Shown here piece by piece: positions 9,777-17,873 of a DNA stretch of 28,000 bases. Each line of letters starts with the position of its first letter. The stretch's first letter is position 1. Under the pieces are notes generated by a model that saw only the letters and a program-made list of their open reading frames with translations, was not told the DNA's origin and did not search any database. The position numbers and the translations under genes were made by a program. The DNA is from CAYMWF01 sp964394085 [NCBI: uncultured Gemmatimonadota bacterium] (GTDB taxonomy: Bacteria; GCA-2686955; CAYMWF01). The stretch covers positions 1 to 28,000 of the forward strand of contig CAYMWF010000053.1 of the NCBI GenBank assembly GCA_964394085.1, read 5' to 3'.

Positions 9777-10172
9777 ATGAGGAACGCGGCATTTCTTATC
9801 GCAGTCACGCTTCTGGTGTGCGCGGTACCGATCGCGGCCTCGGCGGATCTTCTAACCGTAAGCATCCTGGGTTGCCCGGCAACGCTGCACAGGGGAGAGA
9901 CATTAGAGTTTACTGTGCGCATATTCAACGAATGCTGAGGCGGCAAATGGATGGACCAGGTTGGTCTTGCTGCTGAAGGTCAGGGAATCACTTACGAAAG
10001 AGAATTATGGTCGGGTTACATGTACCTGTCCCCGGGACAGAGCGTCTCCGGTCCGGTTACCCTGGGTGTACCGTCGGATGTTCCGCCGGGAATGTACACA
10101 ATCGATGTGGTGACATTCTATAACGGCCAGGTCGCCGGTTTCGCCGCTGTGGACGTAGAGGTTCTACCCTGA
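9777..10172 (+). CDS. Probable secreted selenoprotein (Ig-like domain with Cys-Sec pair)
   Basis: Read from ATG 9777 (AAAGGAG seven bases upstream), the frame gives a signal peptide (residues 1-23, ending AASA), then a beta-rich domain. Codon 54 is TGA (9936-9938), directly after Cys53. The same frame continues for 77 more codons to a TGA at 10170-10172, giving 131 residues. The post-TGA part completes an Ig-like fold (SVSGPVTLGVPSDVPPGMYT, then FAAVDVEVLP), so it is not random. A bacterial SECIS-like hairpin follows the TGA at the correct distance. The local motif Glu-Cys-Sec-Gly-Gly recalls the vicinal Cys-Sec of animal thioredoxin reductase. Cys33 is the only other cysteine after the signal peptide. 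Function unknown; a periplasmic or extracellular redox role is inferred. The alternative is a nonsense-mutated gene. TGA is an ordinary stop in neighbouring genes, so genome-wide recoding is unlikely. Confidence 0.72.
9936..9974 (+). promoter_or_regulatory. Candidate bacterial SECIS element (UGA plus stem-loop)
   Basis: TGA at 9936-9938 is followed at once by an 8-bp lower stem: GGCGGCAA (9939-9946) with TTGCTGCT (9967-9974), including two G-U pairs. A 7-base 5' bulge and a 5-bp upper stem GACCA (9954-9958) / TGGTC (9962-9966) come next. The upper stem closes a GGT loop (9959-9961). The loop starts 20 bases after the TGA. A G in the first two loop positions and a TGA-to-loop distance of about 16-37 bases are the accepted bacterial SECIS rules. 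The loop also resembles the GGU of the E. coli formate dehydrogenase element. Confidence 0.72.
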
Positions 10173-10230
10173 GCGAGTGAATAAACGTCGATTCATCATT
10201 TAAACGACGTAACAGCTTTTGATAAAAAAT

Positions 10231-10270
10231 GGGGAACGGTTCTCGGTGAGAACGGTTCCCCGTTTCTTTT
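10231..10270. terminator. Bidirectional rho-independent terminator
   Basis: Arms 10231-10244 and 10248-10261 (GGGGAACGGTTCTC with one mismatch to its partner) enclose a GGT loop. On the plus strand TTTCTTTT follows; on the minus strand the flank reads ATTTTTTATC. It therefore serves both the selenoprotein gene and the convergent thiolase gene ending at 10279. Confidence 0.88.
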
Positions 10271-10278
10271 CCCGCCGG

Positions 10279-11469
10279 TTACACGGCTTCGACGATTCCC
10301 GCTATTCCCTGCCCGCCGCCGATGCACATCGAAACAAGCCCGCGCTTTTTCGAGTAAGTCTTCAGCTTGTTGAGAAGGGTCAGGGTCAGCCAGGCACCCG
10401 TACCTCCGAGTGGATGCCCGATGGCGATGGCGCCGCCCCAGATATTGGTACGGTCCCTGGGCAGGCCGAGCTCCCGCTCCACGGCCAGGTACTGGGCCGC
10501 GAAAGCTTCGTTATATTCGAACAGGTCGATGTCGTCCAGGGTGAGCCCGGTATCTTCCAGCACCCGCCTCGTCGCCGGCGCCGGCCCTATTCCCATGACC
10601 GACGGCTCGACGCCCGCCGCGTGCCAGGCTACGAGTTTCCCTATCGGCTCGACTCCGAGTTTCTCGAGCCCACGGTCGTTCGCGAGGATCAGAATCGCCG
10701 CTCCGTCGCAGATTCCGCTGGCATTCCCCGCGGTTACCACGCCTTCCTTTGAGAAAACGGGCCTCAAGCCCGAAAGGGTCTCCATGGTCGTTTCGGGCCT
10801 CAGGTGCTCATCCCTTTCGAAGGTCACGGTTTTCCTCTTCACCTGCACCTCCATCGGAACGATTTCGTCGACGAACCGGCCTTCCTCACGTGCCGCTCCG
10901 GCCCGCCGCTGGCTGTCGAAGGCGACCGTGTCCACATCCTCGCGGGACAGTTTGTATTCGACCGCCAGGTTCTCGGCGGTGATGGCCATCGGTTTACCGA
11001 CATAGCTGTCGGTGAGAGACGCCCACAGATAATCCTCCATTGCGGGCGGGCGGCCGAAAGCATAACCCCACCTGGCGCCGCGGAGGATATGGGGCGCCTG
11101 GCTCATGCTTTCCCCGCCGCCGGTCATGGCAACGTCGATCTCGTCTATCAGCAGCATCCGGGCGGCCACGGCCAGCGATTCGAGGCCCGAGCCGCAGAGC
11201 CGGTTTATCGTCATTGCCCCCACGGGAACAGGCACTCCGCATTTCAAAGCTACATGCCGGGCGAAATATATGGCGTCGGGGGACGTCTGTATCACGTTCC
11301 CCAGGACCACGTGTTCAATTTTATCAGCCGGAACTCCCGTTTTTTCGAGAGCGCCGCCGGCCGCCGCCGTCGTGATTTCGGTAGCGGTCAGATCTTTCAA
11401 CGTACCGCCGAAGGTGCCGAAAGGTATACGCGCACCGCCGACTATCCATACAGGTTTCTCAGCCTTCAT
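10279..11469 (-). CDS. Acetyl-CoA C-acyltransferase (classical thiolase)
   Basis: A 396-residue classical thiolase that cleaves 3-oxoacyl-CoA with CoA, or condenses acetyl-CoA. The nucleophile is Cys92 (INRLCGSGLES), with His352 (GGAIAIGHPLGGTG) and Cys382 (SMCIGGGQG) completing the active site. The start has GGAGGAGCGACA directly upstream. It is the last gene of the long minus-strand cluster and ends at the bidirectional terminator. With two acyl-CoA dehydrogenases and an acyl-CoA mutase upstream, it would provide the final cleavage to acetyl-CoA. The hydratase and 3-hydroxyacyl-CoA dehydrogenase steps needed in between are not in the window. It belongs to a different thiolase branch from 1405-2568. 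Confidence 0.92.
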   Translation of the reverse strand: MKAEKPVWIVGGARIPFGTFGGTLKDLTATEITTAAAGGALEKTGVPADKIEHVVLGNVIQTSPDAIYFARHVALKCGVPVPVGAMTINRLCGSGLESLAVAARMLLIDEIDVAMTGGGESMSQAPHILRGARWGYAFGRPPAMEDYLWASLTDSYVGKPMAITAENLAVEYKLSREDVDTVAFDSQRRAGAAREEGRFVDEIVPMEVQVKRKTVTFERDEHLRPETTMETLSGLRPVFSKEGVVTAGNASGICDGAAILILANDRGLEKLGVEPIGKLVAWHAAGVEPSVMGIGPAPATRRVLEDTGLTLDDIDLFEYNEAFAAQYLAVERELGLPRDRTNIWGGAIAIGHPLGGTGAWLTLTLLNKLKTYSKKRGLVSMCIGGGQGIAGIVEAV

Positions 11470-11569
11470 TGTCGCTCCTCCATTCAGCGGTTTCCGAAGG
11501 TATGCCGGCGGGAACCGCCTGGTTTCGTTTCTATGGTTCCGACCGTCCGAAAACCACTTTACTCAAGAA

Positions 11570-12547
11570 TCAATTCTTCGGTGGATTTTTTCTGAAAACC
11601 GAAAAGAGCTCTTCCGCCAGGGAACGGGCGTCGATCTCCCTCGATGCGAGTTTTTCCACGGCCCCGGCAAAGCGGTCCTCCTTCTTCAGGAACTCCAGAA
11701 AACTCCGGGCCGCCACTTCGTCCGCAGCGGCCGAGAGCAGTTTGCCGCTTCTCTCTTTTAATAAACTCTCAAGCCTCTCGGCGCCGGCGAGATACCCGCG
11801 GTGTTCAACGACCGCGGACGCGAGATCTTCGATACCTTCACCGGTCCTGGCCACGGTCGGGAGCACGGGAACCTCCCGGTCCCGCTCCCGGGCGCCCAGT
11901 TCGAGCATCATCCTGACCTCGCGCGCGATCCGGTCCGCTCCGGGGCGATCCGCCTTGTTGATCACGAAGATGTCGGCGACTTCCATGATCCCCGCCTTGA
12001 TATGCTGGATGTCGTCGCCGAGTCCCGGCACGAGCACCACGATCGACGTGAAAGCGGTATCGATGACATCGACTTCATCCTGCCCGACCCCCACCGTCTC
12101 GATAAGAATGATGTCGAAGCCGAATGCATCCATCAGGGCGGCGATATCTCCGGTGGCTCTGGACATCCCGCCCATATGCCCCCTGGTCGCCGCGGAGCGG
12201 ATGAAAACACCCGGATCCGTGAAGTGCTTCTGCATGCGGATCCGGTCGCCCAGGATAGCGCCGCCCGAAAAGGGTGATGTCGGATCGACGGCGATTACGC
12301 CGACGGTGTTCCCCTGCGCCCGGAACACTCCGACCAGCCCTTCCGTCAACGTGCTTTTCCCGACGCCCGGCGCACCGGTGATACCGATGATGTAACTGCT
12401 GCCGGACCTGGGATAGAGCTCCCGCAGGAAAGCCTTACCCCTTGCCGTTTCATCCTCCACGGCGGTGATTATCCGGGAAAGCGCGCGGGCGTCACCCTTC
12501 CCGAACTTTTCGAGAAGGAGTTTATCGTTCTTGCCGAATTGTTTCAA
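11570..12547 (-). CDS. meaB: MeaB/ArgK-family GTPase, chaperone of B12-dependent acyl-CoA mutase
   Basis: A G3E-type GTPase of 325 residues that gates adenosylcobalamin loading and protects B12 acyl-CoA mutases. It has the P-loop GAPGVGKST (about residues 58-66), the MeaB signature DPTSPFSGGAILGDRIRM, ETVGVGQDEVDV and the base-recognition motif NKAD. It lies downstream of the mutase subunit genes with one dehydrogenase gene between, which supports the assignment. The start appears to be TTG at 12547 (reading MKQFGKNDKLL). The ribosome site is weak (GGGGATT close to the start), so a slightly different start is possible. Because the mutase has isobutyryl-CoA-type residues, the partner may be an isobutyryl-CoA mutase rather than methylmalonyl-CoA mutase. 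Confidence 0.92.
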   Translation of the reverse strand: MKQFGKNDKLLLEKFGKGDARALSRIITAVEDETARGKAFLRELYPRSGSSYIIGITGAPGVGKSTLTEGLVGVFRAQGNTVGVIAVDPTSPFSGGAILGDRIRMQKHFTDPGVFIRSAATRGHMGGMSRATGDIAALMDAFGFDIILIETVGVGQDEVDVIDTAFTSIVVLVPGLGDDIQHIKAGIMEVADIFVINKADRPGADRIAREVRMMLELGARERDREVPVLPTVARTGEGIEDLASAVVEHRGYLAGAERLESLLKERSGKLLSAAADEVAARSFLEFLKKEDRFAGAVEKLASREIDARSLAEELFSVFRKNPPKN

Positions 12548-12622
12548 AATCCCCGGTTCACTCCGGTTTAAACGGTTGAATTCCTGATCTCAGTCTGACC
12601 GGATCGGCCGGCCGGCCTCGAG

Positions 12623-13762
12623 CTATTTCAACAGGCTGCGTGCAATGACCAGCCGCTGGATTTCCGAAGTGCCCTCCCCTATCTGGCAGAGCTTGATGTC
12701 CCTGAACGCCCTCTCCACCGGGTAGTCCTTGGTATAGCCGTAACCGCCGTGGACCTGGATCGCCTTGGTGCATATCTCCATGCCCTTGTCGGCGGCGTAC
12801 ATTTTCGCCATGGCCGATTCTTTGTTGACCATCTTGCCCTGGTCTTTCAGGTACGCCGCCCTAAGGGTCAGGAGCCTGGCGGCTTCGTATTCGGTGGCCA
12901 TGTCTGCGAGCATCCACTGCACCGCCTGGAAATCGGCGATGGGTCGGCCGAACTGTTCCCGCTCCTGCGAATACCTGATGCTTTCGTGGAGGGCGCCTTT
13001 GGAGATGCCGAGGGCGAGAGACGCGATGGAGATGCGGCCGCCGTCGAGTATCCTCATCGTGTCCTTGAATCCGGCGTTCAGGTCGCCCAGCAGGTTTTCC
13101 GCGGGTATTCTGCAGTCTTCGAGGATGACCTGGGCGGTATCGCTCGCCCGCAGGCCGAGCTTGTTCTCTTTCTTGCCGGCGGAGCACCCCGGGGTGCCCC
13201 CTTCGACGATAAAGGCCGAGATGCCGCGTGCTCCGGCGGCTTTGTCGGTTTTGGCCATTATCACATAAACACCCGCAACCGAGGCGTGGGTGATAAAATT
13301 CTTGGTGCCGTTCAGGATCCACTCGCTGCCGTCCCTTACCGCGGTGGTGGCGACCCCGGCCGCATCCGAACCGGCTCCCGGCTCGGTAAGTCCCCATGCC
13401 CCGATCTCCTTACCCGAAGCGAGCCGCGGCAGATATTTCTTTTTCTGCTCCTCGCTGCCCGCAAGGTAGATATGGTTCGTGCAGAGAGAGTTGTGGGCGG
13501 CGATGGTGATTCCCATGGAGCCGTCCACCGCGCTTATCTCCTCGATGGCCAGGACGTAGCCGATATAGTCGAATCCCGCGCCGCCGTATTCCTCGGGGAA
13601 GATGATTCCCATGAGGCCGAGCTCTCCCATCTGCTTTACGATATCAAGCGGAAACTCCTGCAGCTCGTCATATTTTTCAGCCACGGGAGCGATTTCGGTC
13701 CGGGCGAAATCCCGGGCCATGTCCCGAAGCATCCTGTGTTCTTCTTTGAATTCGAAATTCAC
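12623..13762 (-). CDS. Acyl-CoA dehydrogenase (short-chain type)
   Basis: A FAD enzyme of 379 residues that makes 2-enoyl-CoA. The acyl-CoA dehydrogenase signatures [16 protein letters not shown] and [16 protein letters not shown] are present. The catalytic base is at the common short/medium-chain position, Glu363 in [10 protein letters not shown]. Isovaleryl-CoA dehydrogenases have a non-acidic residue there and use another Glu, so this is probably not the isovaleryl enzyme. A butyryl-CoA or isobutyryl-CoA substrate is more likely. The start is GTG with GGGAGG seven bases upstream. The gene lies 15 bases after the mutase small subunit and is surely co-transcribed with it. The electron acceptor would be ETF, not encoded here. 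Confidence 0.9.
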   Translation of the reverse strand: MNFEFKEEHRMLRDMARDFARTEIAPVAEKYDELQEFPLDIVKQMGELGLMGIIFPEEYGGAGFDYIGYVLAIEEISAVDGSMGITIAAHNSLCTNHIYLAGSEEQKKKYLPRLASGKEIGAWGLTEPGAGSDAAGVATTAVRDGSEWILNGTKNFITHASVAGVYVIMAKTDKAAGARGISAFIVEGGTPGCSAGKKENKLGLRASDTAQVILEDCRIPAENLLGDLNAGFKDTMRILDGGRISIASLALGISKGALHESIRYSQEREQFGRPIADFQAVQWMLADMATEYEAARLLTLRAAYLKDQGKMVNKESAMAKMYAADKGMEICTKAIQVHGGYGYTKDYPVERAFRDIKLCQIGEGTSEIQRLVIARSLLK

Positions 13763-13777
13763 GCTGTGCCTCCCGGT

Positions 13778-14179
13778 TTATTCAGATTTATTGACATTTT
13801 CTTTTACGAATGAAACGATTTCGGCAAGGGTCGCTCCGGGCGTGAAAACCCCGAGCACGCCGTCTTTTTTCAGCTCTTCGATATCTTCCGCGGGGATGAT
13901 CCCGCCGCCGAAAACGGGAATATCCTCTCCCCCGCCCTCGGCGAGCTTCGCCATCACTTCCCTGAAAAGGTGATTGTGGGCTCCCGACAGCACGCTGAGC
14001 CCCACGGCGTCCACATCCTCCTGGATGGCCGCGGCCGCTATCTGCTCGGGCGTCTGGTGAAGGCCGGTATAGACCACTTCCATGCCTGCATCCCTCAACG
14101 CGCGGGCAACGATTTTCGCGCCCCTGTCATGACCGTCCAGTCCGGGTTTCGCTACCAGTATCCTCAGTGTTCCGCTCAT
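13778..14179 (-). CDS. B12-binding small subunit of acyl-CoA mutase
   Basis: A 133-residue cobalamin-binding domain protein. The lower-axial-ligand motif DxHxxG is intact (Asp15, His17, Gly20 in [10 protein letters not shown]), followed by SVLSGAH and the FGGGIIP loop that cradle the nucleotide tail. It binds adenosylcobalamin base-off and pairs with the large subunit just upstream, as in archaeal methylmalonyl-CoA mutases and actinobacterial isobutyryl-CoA mutase (IcmA/IcmB). GGGAGGAG precedes the ATG. The 73-base gap to the large-subunit gene is occupied by a GC-rich inverted sequence. Confidence 0.93.
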   Translation of the reverse strand: MSGTLRILVAKPGLDGHDRGAKIVARALRDAGMEVVYTGLHQTPEQIAAAAIQEDVDAVGLSVLSGAHNHLFREVMAKLAEGGGEDIPVFGGGIIPAEDIEELKKDGVLGVFTPGATLAEIVSFVKENVNKSE

Positions 14180-14252
14180 TTGTTACCGCTCCTCCCGAGA
14201 GGTTGCACGTTCCAGTCCGTCCTTCCGGGTAAATCGTCGCCCGGACGGTATC

Positions 14253-15917
14253 TCAAAAAACGATAGGTTCGTCGTACTCGCCGAAAACCTCCCTGAATGC
14301 GTCGCATATCTCACCGACGGTGGCGTAGGCGCGCACTGCGTCCAGGATAAAGGGCATGGTGTTATCCGACCCCGCCGCCGCCGCTTTCAGGTTCGAAAGA
14401 GCCGCGTCGACTCGACCGGAATCCCGTTCCTCGCGAAGCCGCCCGAGGGCTTCGATCTGCTCGGCCTCCACCTCCCCGCCGATCTTCAGGATCTCCAGCT
14501 CGGGTTCATCTTCGATCGAATACTCGTTGACTCCCACTATGATTTTATCTTTCGCGTCGATCGCCTGCTGATAGGCGAAGGCCGCGTCCATGATCTCACC
14601 CTGCGGGAAACCCCTTTCGATGGCGGCGACCATGCCTCCCAGGTCCTCTATCTTCCGGAAATATTCAAGGGTTTCTTCTTCGAGCCTGTCGGTGAGGGAC
14701 TCCACGAAGTAGGAGCCGGCAAGGGGGTCGATGGTGTTGACCGCCCCGCTTTCCGCGGCCAGGATCTGCTGGGTTCTCAGGGCCACCGTCACCGCCTGTT
14801 CGCTCGGAAGGGCGAGGGTTTCGTCCATCGAGTTGGTATGGAGCGACTGGGTCCCCCCCAGGACCGCGGCCAGGGCCTGGATGGTGGTTCTCACGATGTT
14901 GTTCATCGGCTGCTGGGCCGTCAGGGAGCAGCCGGCCGTCTGGGTATGGAAGCGGAGCATCAGCGACCGGGGATTTTTCGGGCTGAACCGCCGCTCCATC
15001 TCCCGGGCCCAGATGCGCCTGGCCGCCCGGTACTTGGCCACTTCCTCGAAGAGATCGTTGTGGGCATTGAAAAAGAAAGAGAGGCGAGGGGCGAATTCGT
15101 CGACGTCCAGACCCGCCTTCCGGCCGTATTCGACGTAGGTGAGCCCGTCCATCAGGGTGAAGGCGAGCTCCTGCGCAGCCGTGGAGCCGGCCTCCCGGAT
15201 ATGGTATCCGCTGATGCTGATCGTGTTCCACCGCGGGACATTTTCGGCGCAGTATTCGAACACGTCGGTTATCAGGCGCATCGACGGTCCGGGAGGGTAG
15301 ATCCACGACTTCTGGGCTATATATTCCTTGAGGATGTCGTTCTGGATGGTGCCTCCGATTGCGGTGGACGGCACTCCCTGCTTTTCGGCCACGGCGATGT
15401 ACAAGGCGAGTAGAACCGAGGCGGGGGCATTGATGGTCATCGAGGTGGTGACCCTGTCGAGGGGAATTCCGTCGAACAGAATCTCCATGTCTCTCAGCGA
15501 GTCGATGGCCACGCCGCACTTGCCGACCTCCCCTCGCGAGTAGGGCGAGTCGGAGTCTCTGCCCATGATCGTCGGCAGGTGGAACGCCACGCTCAGGCCG
15601 GTCTGCCCGTTGTTCAGGAGGAAATGATACCGCTCGTTGGTGTCCCGCGCGGTGCCGAACCCGGCGAACTGCCGCATGGTCCAGAGCCTGCCCCGGTACA
15701 TGTTCGAATGCACTCCGCGGGTGAACGGGAACTCGCCCGGAAAGCCGAGATCGTTTTCATGGGACAGCCGGGGAATATCTTCCGGCGTGTGGAGAGGCTC
15801 GATCGCCCTTCCGGATACGGTGGTGAAGGATGCGTTCCGTTCGGGCAGGGCCGCGTACCGCCGTTCTTTCCACTCCTCCCTGCTGCCGCTCCTGCCGTTT
15901 TTATTCTTTTCAGCCAT
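14253..15917 (-). CDS. Acyl-CoA mutase large subunit, isobutyryl-CoA-mutase-like
   Basis: The TIM-barrel subunit (554 residues) of a B12-dependent acyl-CoA mutase, with no fused cobalamin domain. Conserved family segments include [24 protein letters not shown] and [10 protein letters not shown] with catalytic His239. Substrate choice in this family depends on two positions. Methylmalonyl-CoA mutase has Tyr (RQYAGF) and Arg, while isobutyryl-CoA mutase has Phe and Gln (Phe80/Gln198 in Streptomyces). Here they are Phe84 (RQFAGF) and Gln202 (YIAQKSW), with the same 118-residue spacing. The predicted reaction is therefore isobutyryl-CoA to n-butyryl-CoA, or a related branched substrate. His113 in AFHLPT replaces the usual Asp. 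Automatic annotation would probably call it methylmalonyl-CoA mutase. Confidence 0.9.
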   Translation of the reverse strand: MAEKNKNGRSGSREEWKERRYAALPERNASFTTVSGRAIEPLHTPEDIPRLSHENDLGFPGEFPFTRGVHSNMYRGRLWTMRQFAGFGTARDTNERYHFLLNNGQTGLSVAFHLPTIMGRDSDSPYSRGEVGKCGVAIDSLRDMEILFDGIPLDRVTTSMTINAPASVLLALYIAVAEKQGVPSTAIGGTIQNDILKEYIAQKSWIYPPGPSMRLITDVFEYCAENVPRWNTISISGYHIREAGSTAAQELAFTLMDGLTYVEYGRKAGLDVDEFAPRLSFFFNAHNDLFEEVAKYRAARRIWAREMERRFSPKNPRSLMLRFHTQTAGCSLTAQQPMNNIVRTTIQALAAVLGGTQSLHTNSMDETLALPSEQAVTVALRTQQILAAESGAVNTIDPLAGSYFVESLTDRLEEETLEYFRKIEDLGGMVAAIERGFPQGEIMDAAFAYQQAIDAKDKIIVGVNEYSIEDEPELEILKIGGEVEAEQIEALGRLREERDSGRVDAALSNLKAAAAGSDNTMPFILDAVRAYATVGEICDAFREVFGEYDEPIVF

Positions 15918-15957
15918 TATTTCAAAGTCTCCCGGTCATAGATTCGGTTCTTTATGC

Positions 15958-16053
15958 GTTCAATCGGCCGACGGGCCGGACCCGGTTTCGTTCTATCGGC
16001 CGATGGTTCGCAGCCGGTATTGTTCATCGACCGGCGGACCGGATCCGGTAATT
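15958..16053. repeat. 32-bp degenerate tandem repeat, three units
   Basis: Units start at 15958, 15990 and 16022. The consensus begins GTTCWATCGGCCGA and ends CCGGTWWT. It lies between the mutase large subunit gene and cobO. Related GTTCAA-plus-CCGG sequence also occurs in the next gap (16623-16682). Confidence 0.75.
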
Positions 16054-16068
16054 CTGTTTTCGTTCCGG

Positions 16069-16620
16069 TCATCGTTCTATCCCGACCCGCGCGGCTACGC
16101 CTTCGTTGTAGTAGTGCTTGACTTCCCGCATCTCCGTTACGAGATCGGCCCTGGTTTTAAGCCAGCCGGGTGCGTAGCGACCCGTGAGCAACAGCTCCAT
16201 CCGGGGCGGTTTCGAGTCGAGGACCCGTTCCACGGCTTCTTTCGTCACGAGGGCGAAGTCGAGGGCCACGTTCAATTCGTCGAGTATCAACATGTCCCAC
16301 CGGCCGGATACGATTTCCTCGGCGGCCATCGCAAGGGCTTTCTCCGCCCACTCCACGTCGACCGGATCGGGATTCTCTTTGCTCACGAAGGTCTCCCGGC
16401 CCATCTGCCTGATGGTAATAAGGCCGAGCCGCCTGGATGCTTCGAGCTCGCCATACTCGATATTGCCCTTCATGAACTGGATTACGAGGGTCTTCAGGCC
16501 GTGGCCGGCGGCGCGGAAAGCCTGGCCCAGCGCGGCGGTGGTTTTACCCTTGCCGTCACCCGTATAGAGCTGGATCAATCCTCGTTCGAGCCCTTTTGTG
16601 CTCTCCGGACCTTCAACCAT
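16069..16620 (-). CDS. cobO: Cob(I)yrinic acid a,c-diamide adenosyltransferase (CobO/BtuR family)
   Basis: Transfers the adenosyl group of ATP to cob(I)alamin or its precursor, making the coenzyme used by the mutase. The 183-residue protein has the P-loop TGDGKGKTTAALGQAFRAAGHG (split here as GDGKGKTT at residues 21-28, then AALGQAF), then VIQFMKG, LDELNVALDF and LLTGRYAP, the usual CobA/CobO blocks. The C-terminus keeps EMREVKHYYNEGVAARVGIE, typical of the family. Its place between a dehydrogenase and the mutase genes suggests dedicated cofactor supply or salvage rather than a full cobalamin pathway, which is not in this window. Confidence 0.93.
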   Translation of the reverse strand: MVEGPESTKGLERGLIQLYTGDGKGKTTAALGQAFRAAGHGLKTLVIQFMKGNIEYGELEASRRLGLITIRQMGRETFVSKENPDPVDVEWAEKALAMAAEEIVSGRWDMLILDELNVALDFALVTKEAVERVLDSKPPRMELLLTGRYAPGWLKTRADLVTEMREVKHYYNEGVAARVGIER

Positions 16621-16682
16621 CCGTTCAATCCCTTTCCGAACCGGATGTCCGGGGATTCAACCCGGCGACTCCGGCGATCGGT

Positions 16683-17843
16683 TCAAACCGTCGAAAATTC
16701 CTTGTTCAGTTCCCTGGCGATAACCATGCGCTGAACCTCGGACGTCCCCTCGTAGATCGTGGTGATGCGCGCTTCCCGGTATAGCCGCTCTATCCTGTAT
16801 TCTTCCATGTAACCGTAGCCGCCGTGCACCTGGAGCGCCCTGTAAGCGGCCCGGTTGGCGGTCTCTGAGGCGTACAGCTTCGCCATGGAAGCCTGCCTGG
16901 TCGAGCCCTTCCTGCCGGTGTCTTTTGTTTCGCACGCCTGGTGGATGAGGAGGCGGGCGGCGTCGACCTCGGCGGCGGTTTCGGCGATCATGTCGCCGAT
17001 GGCGCCGAACTCGGCTATCGGCCTGCCGAAGGCGGACCTCTCCCCGGCGTACTTGATCGCTTCATCCAGGCAGGCCCGCGCTATTCCCAGCGACTGGGCG
17101 CCGATGCCGATGCGGCCTCCGTCGAGACAGCCGAGGGCGACCCGGAGCCCCTTCCCTTCGCCGCCCAGCAGCGCGGACTCCGGCAGAATGCAATCCTCGA
17201 GGACGAGTTCCGCCGTGCCCGAGGCTTTCAACCCCATTTTCCCGTGCATTTCTATGATTTCGAGGCCCGGGGCGCCGGGTTCGACTATGAAAGCCGAGTA
17301 GGCCTTGCCGCCATCCGGTTTGCTCCCCGTTACGGCGATGAGCATGATCACGCCGCCGAGTGTTCCGTTGGTGACCCAGATCTTGTTTCCGTTCAGGATA
17401 TACGAATCGCCGTCTTTCCGGGCGGTGGTGGCGATGCCGGAAACATCGGAGCCCGCGCCCGGTTCGGTGAGGGCCATTCCGCCGATGAGCTCGCCCGCCG
17501 CGAGCCCCGGGAGGTAACGCTCTTTCTGCGCTTCGGTTCCCCATGCCGCGATTGGAGAGCAGGCCACCGACGAATGCACCGAGATCGTAACGCCGATCGA
17601 TGCGGAGGCGCGGCTCAACTCTTCGATGAGGACGGCGTACGAGACCATGTCCATGTCGGCGCCGCCGTATTGTTCGGGCACCAGCATCCCCATGAAGCCC
17701 ATATCGCCCAGCTCCCGGACGATTTCAGCCGGGAAGCGGCCAGCCTGTTCGAACTCTTCGATAACGGGCATCACCTTGTCTTCGGCGAAGCGCCGGGCCG
17801 TGTCCCTTATCATCTTCTGGTCTTCGTTAAGTTCCAGTCTCAT
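16683..17843 (-). CDS. Acyl-CoA dehydrogenase (second, short-chain type)
   Basis: A 386-residue FAD-dependent dehydrogenase, paralogous to 12623-13762. Signatures are [32 protein letters not shown] and the catalytic Glu365 in IYEGTSEVQR, as in butyryl-CoA dehydrogenases. It is the first gene of the mutase cluster (AAAGG six bases before the ATG). It begins 30 bases beyond the duplicated guaA tail. Two non-isovaleryl dehydrogenases around a mutase fit use of both isobutyryl/butyryl-CoA and another acyl-CoA; exact substrates are not readable. Confidence 0.9.
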   Translation of the reverse strand: MRLELNEDQKMIRDTARRFAEDKVMPVIEEFEQAGRFPAEIVRELGDMGFMGMLVPEQYGGADMDMVSYAVLIEELSRASASIGVTISVHSSVACSPIAAWGTEAQKERYLPGLAAGELIGGMALTEPGAGSDVSGIATTARKDGDSYILNGNKIWVTNGTLGGVIMLIAVTGSKPDGGKAYSAFIVEPGAPGLEIIEMHGKMGLKASGTAELVLEDCILPESALLGGEGKGLRVALGCLDGGRIGIGAQSLGIARACLDEAIKYAGERSAFGRPIAEFGAIGDMIAETAAEVDAARLLIHQACETKDTGRKGSTRQASMAKLYASETANRAAYRALQVHGGYGYMEEYRIERLYREARITTIYEGTSEVQRMVIARELNKEFSTV

Positions 17844-17873
17844 ATTCTCAACCTTTTGGATACTTTCTCGGTT

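Noticed and set aside
9951-10172. Stand-alone 73-residue gene starting at ATG 9951
   Set aside because: No ribosome site or signal peptide. It is the second half of the selenoprotein frame, and its ATG lies inside the SECIS hairpin.
9777-10172. Interpretation as a simple nonsense-mutated pseudogene
   Set aside because: Possible, but less likely given a SECIS-like structure at the right distance, the Cys next to the TGA and an otherwise undamaged frame. Kept as the main alternative.
12749-13813. 354-codon plus-strand open frame
   Set aside because: Antisense to the acyl-CoA dehydrogenase at 12623-13762, whose motifs are complete.
15637-16734. 365-codon plus-strand open frame crossing the mutase-cobO gap
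   Set aside because: Mostly antisense to mutase and cobO and runs through a tandem repeat. No ribosome site or motif.
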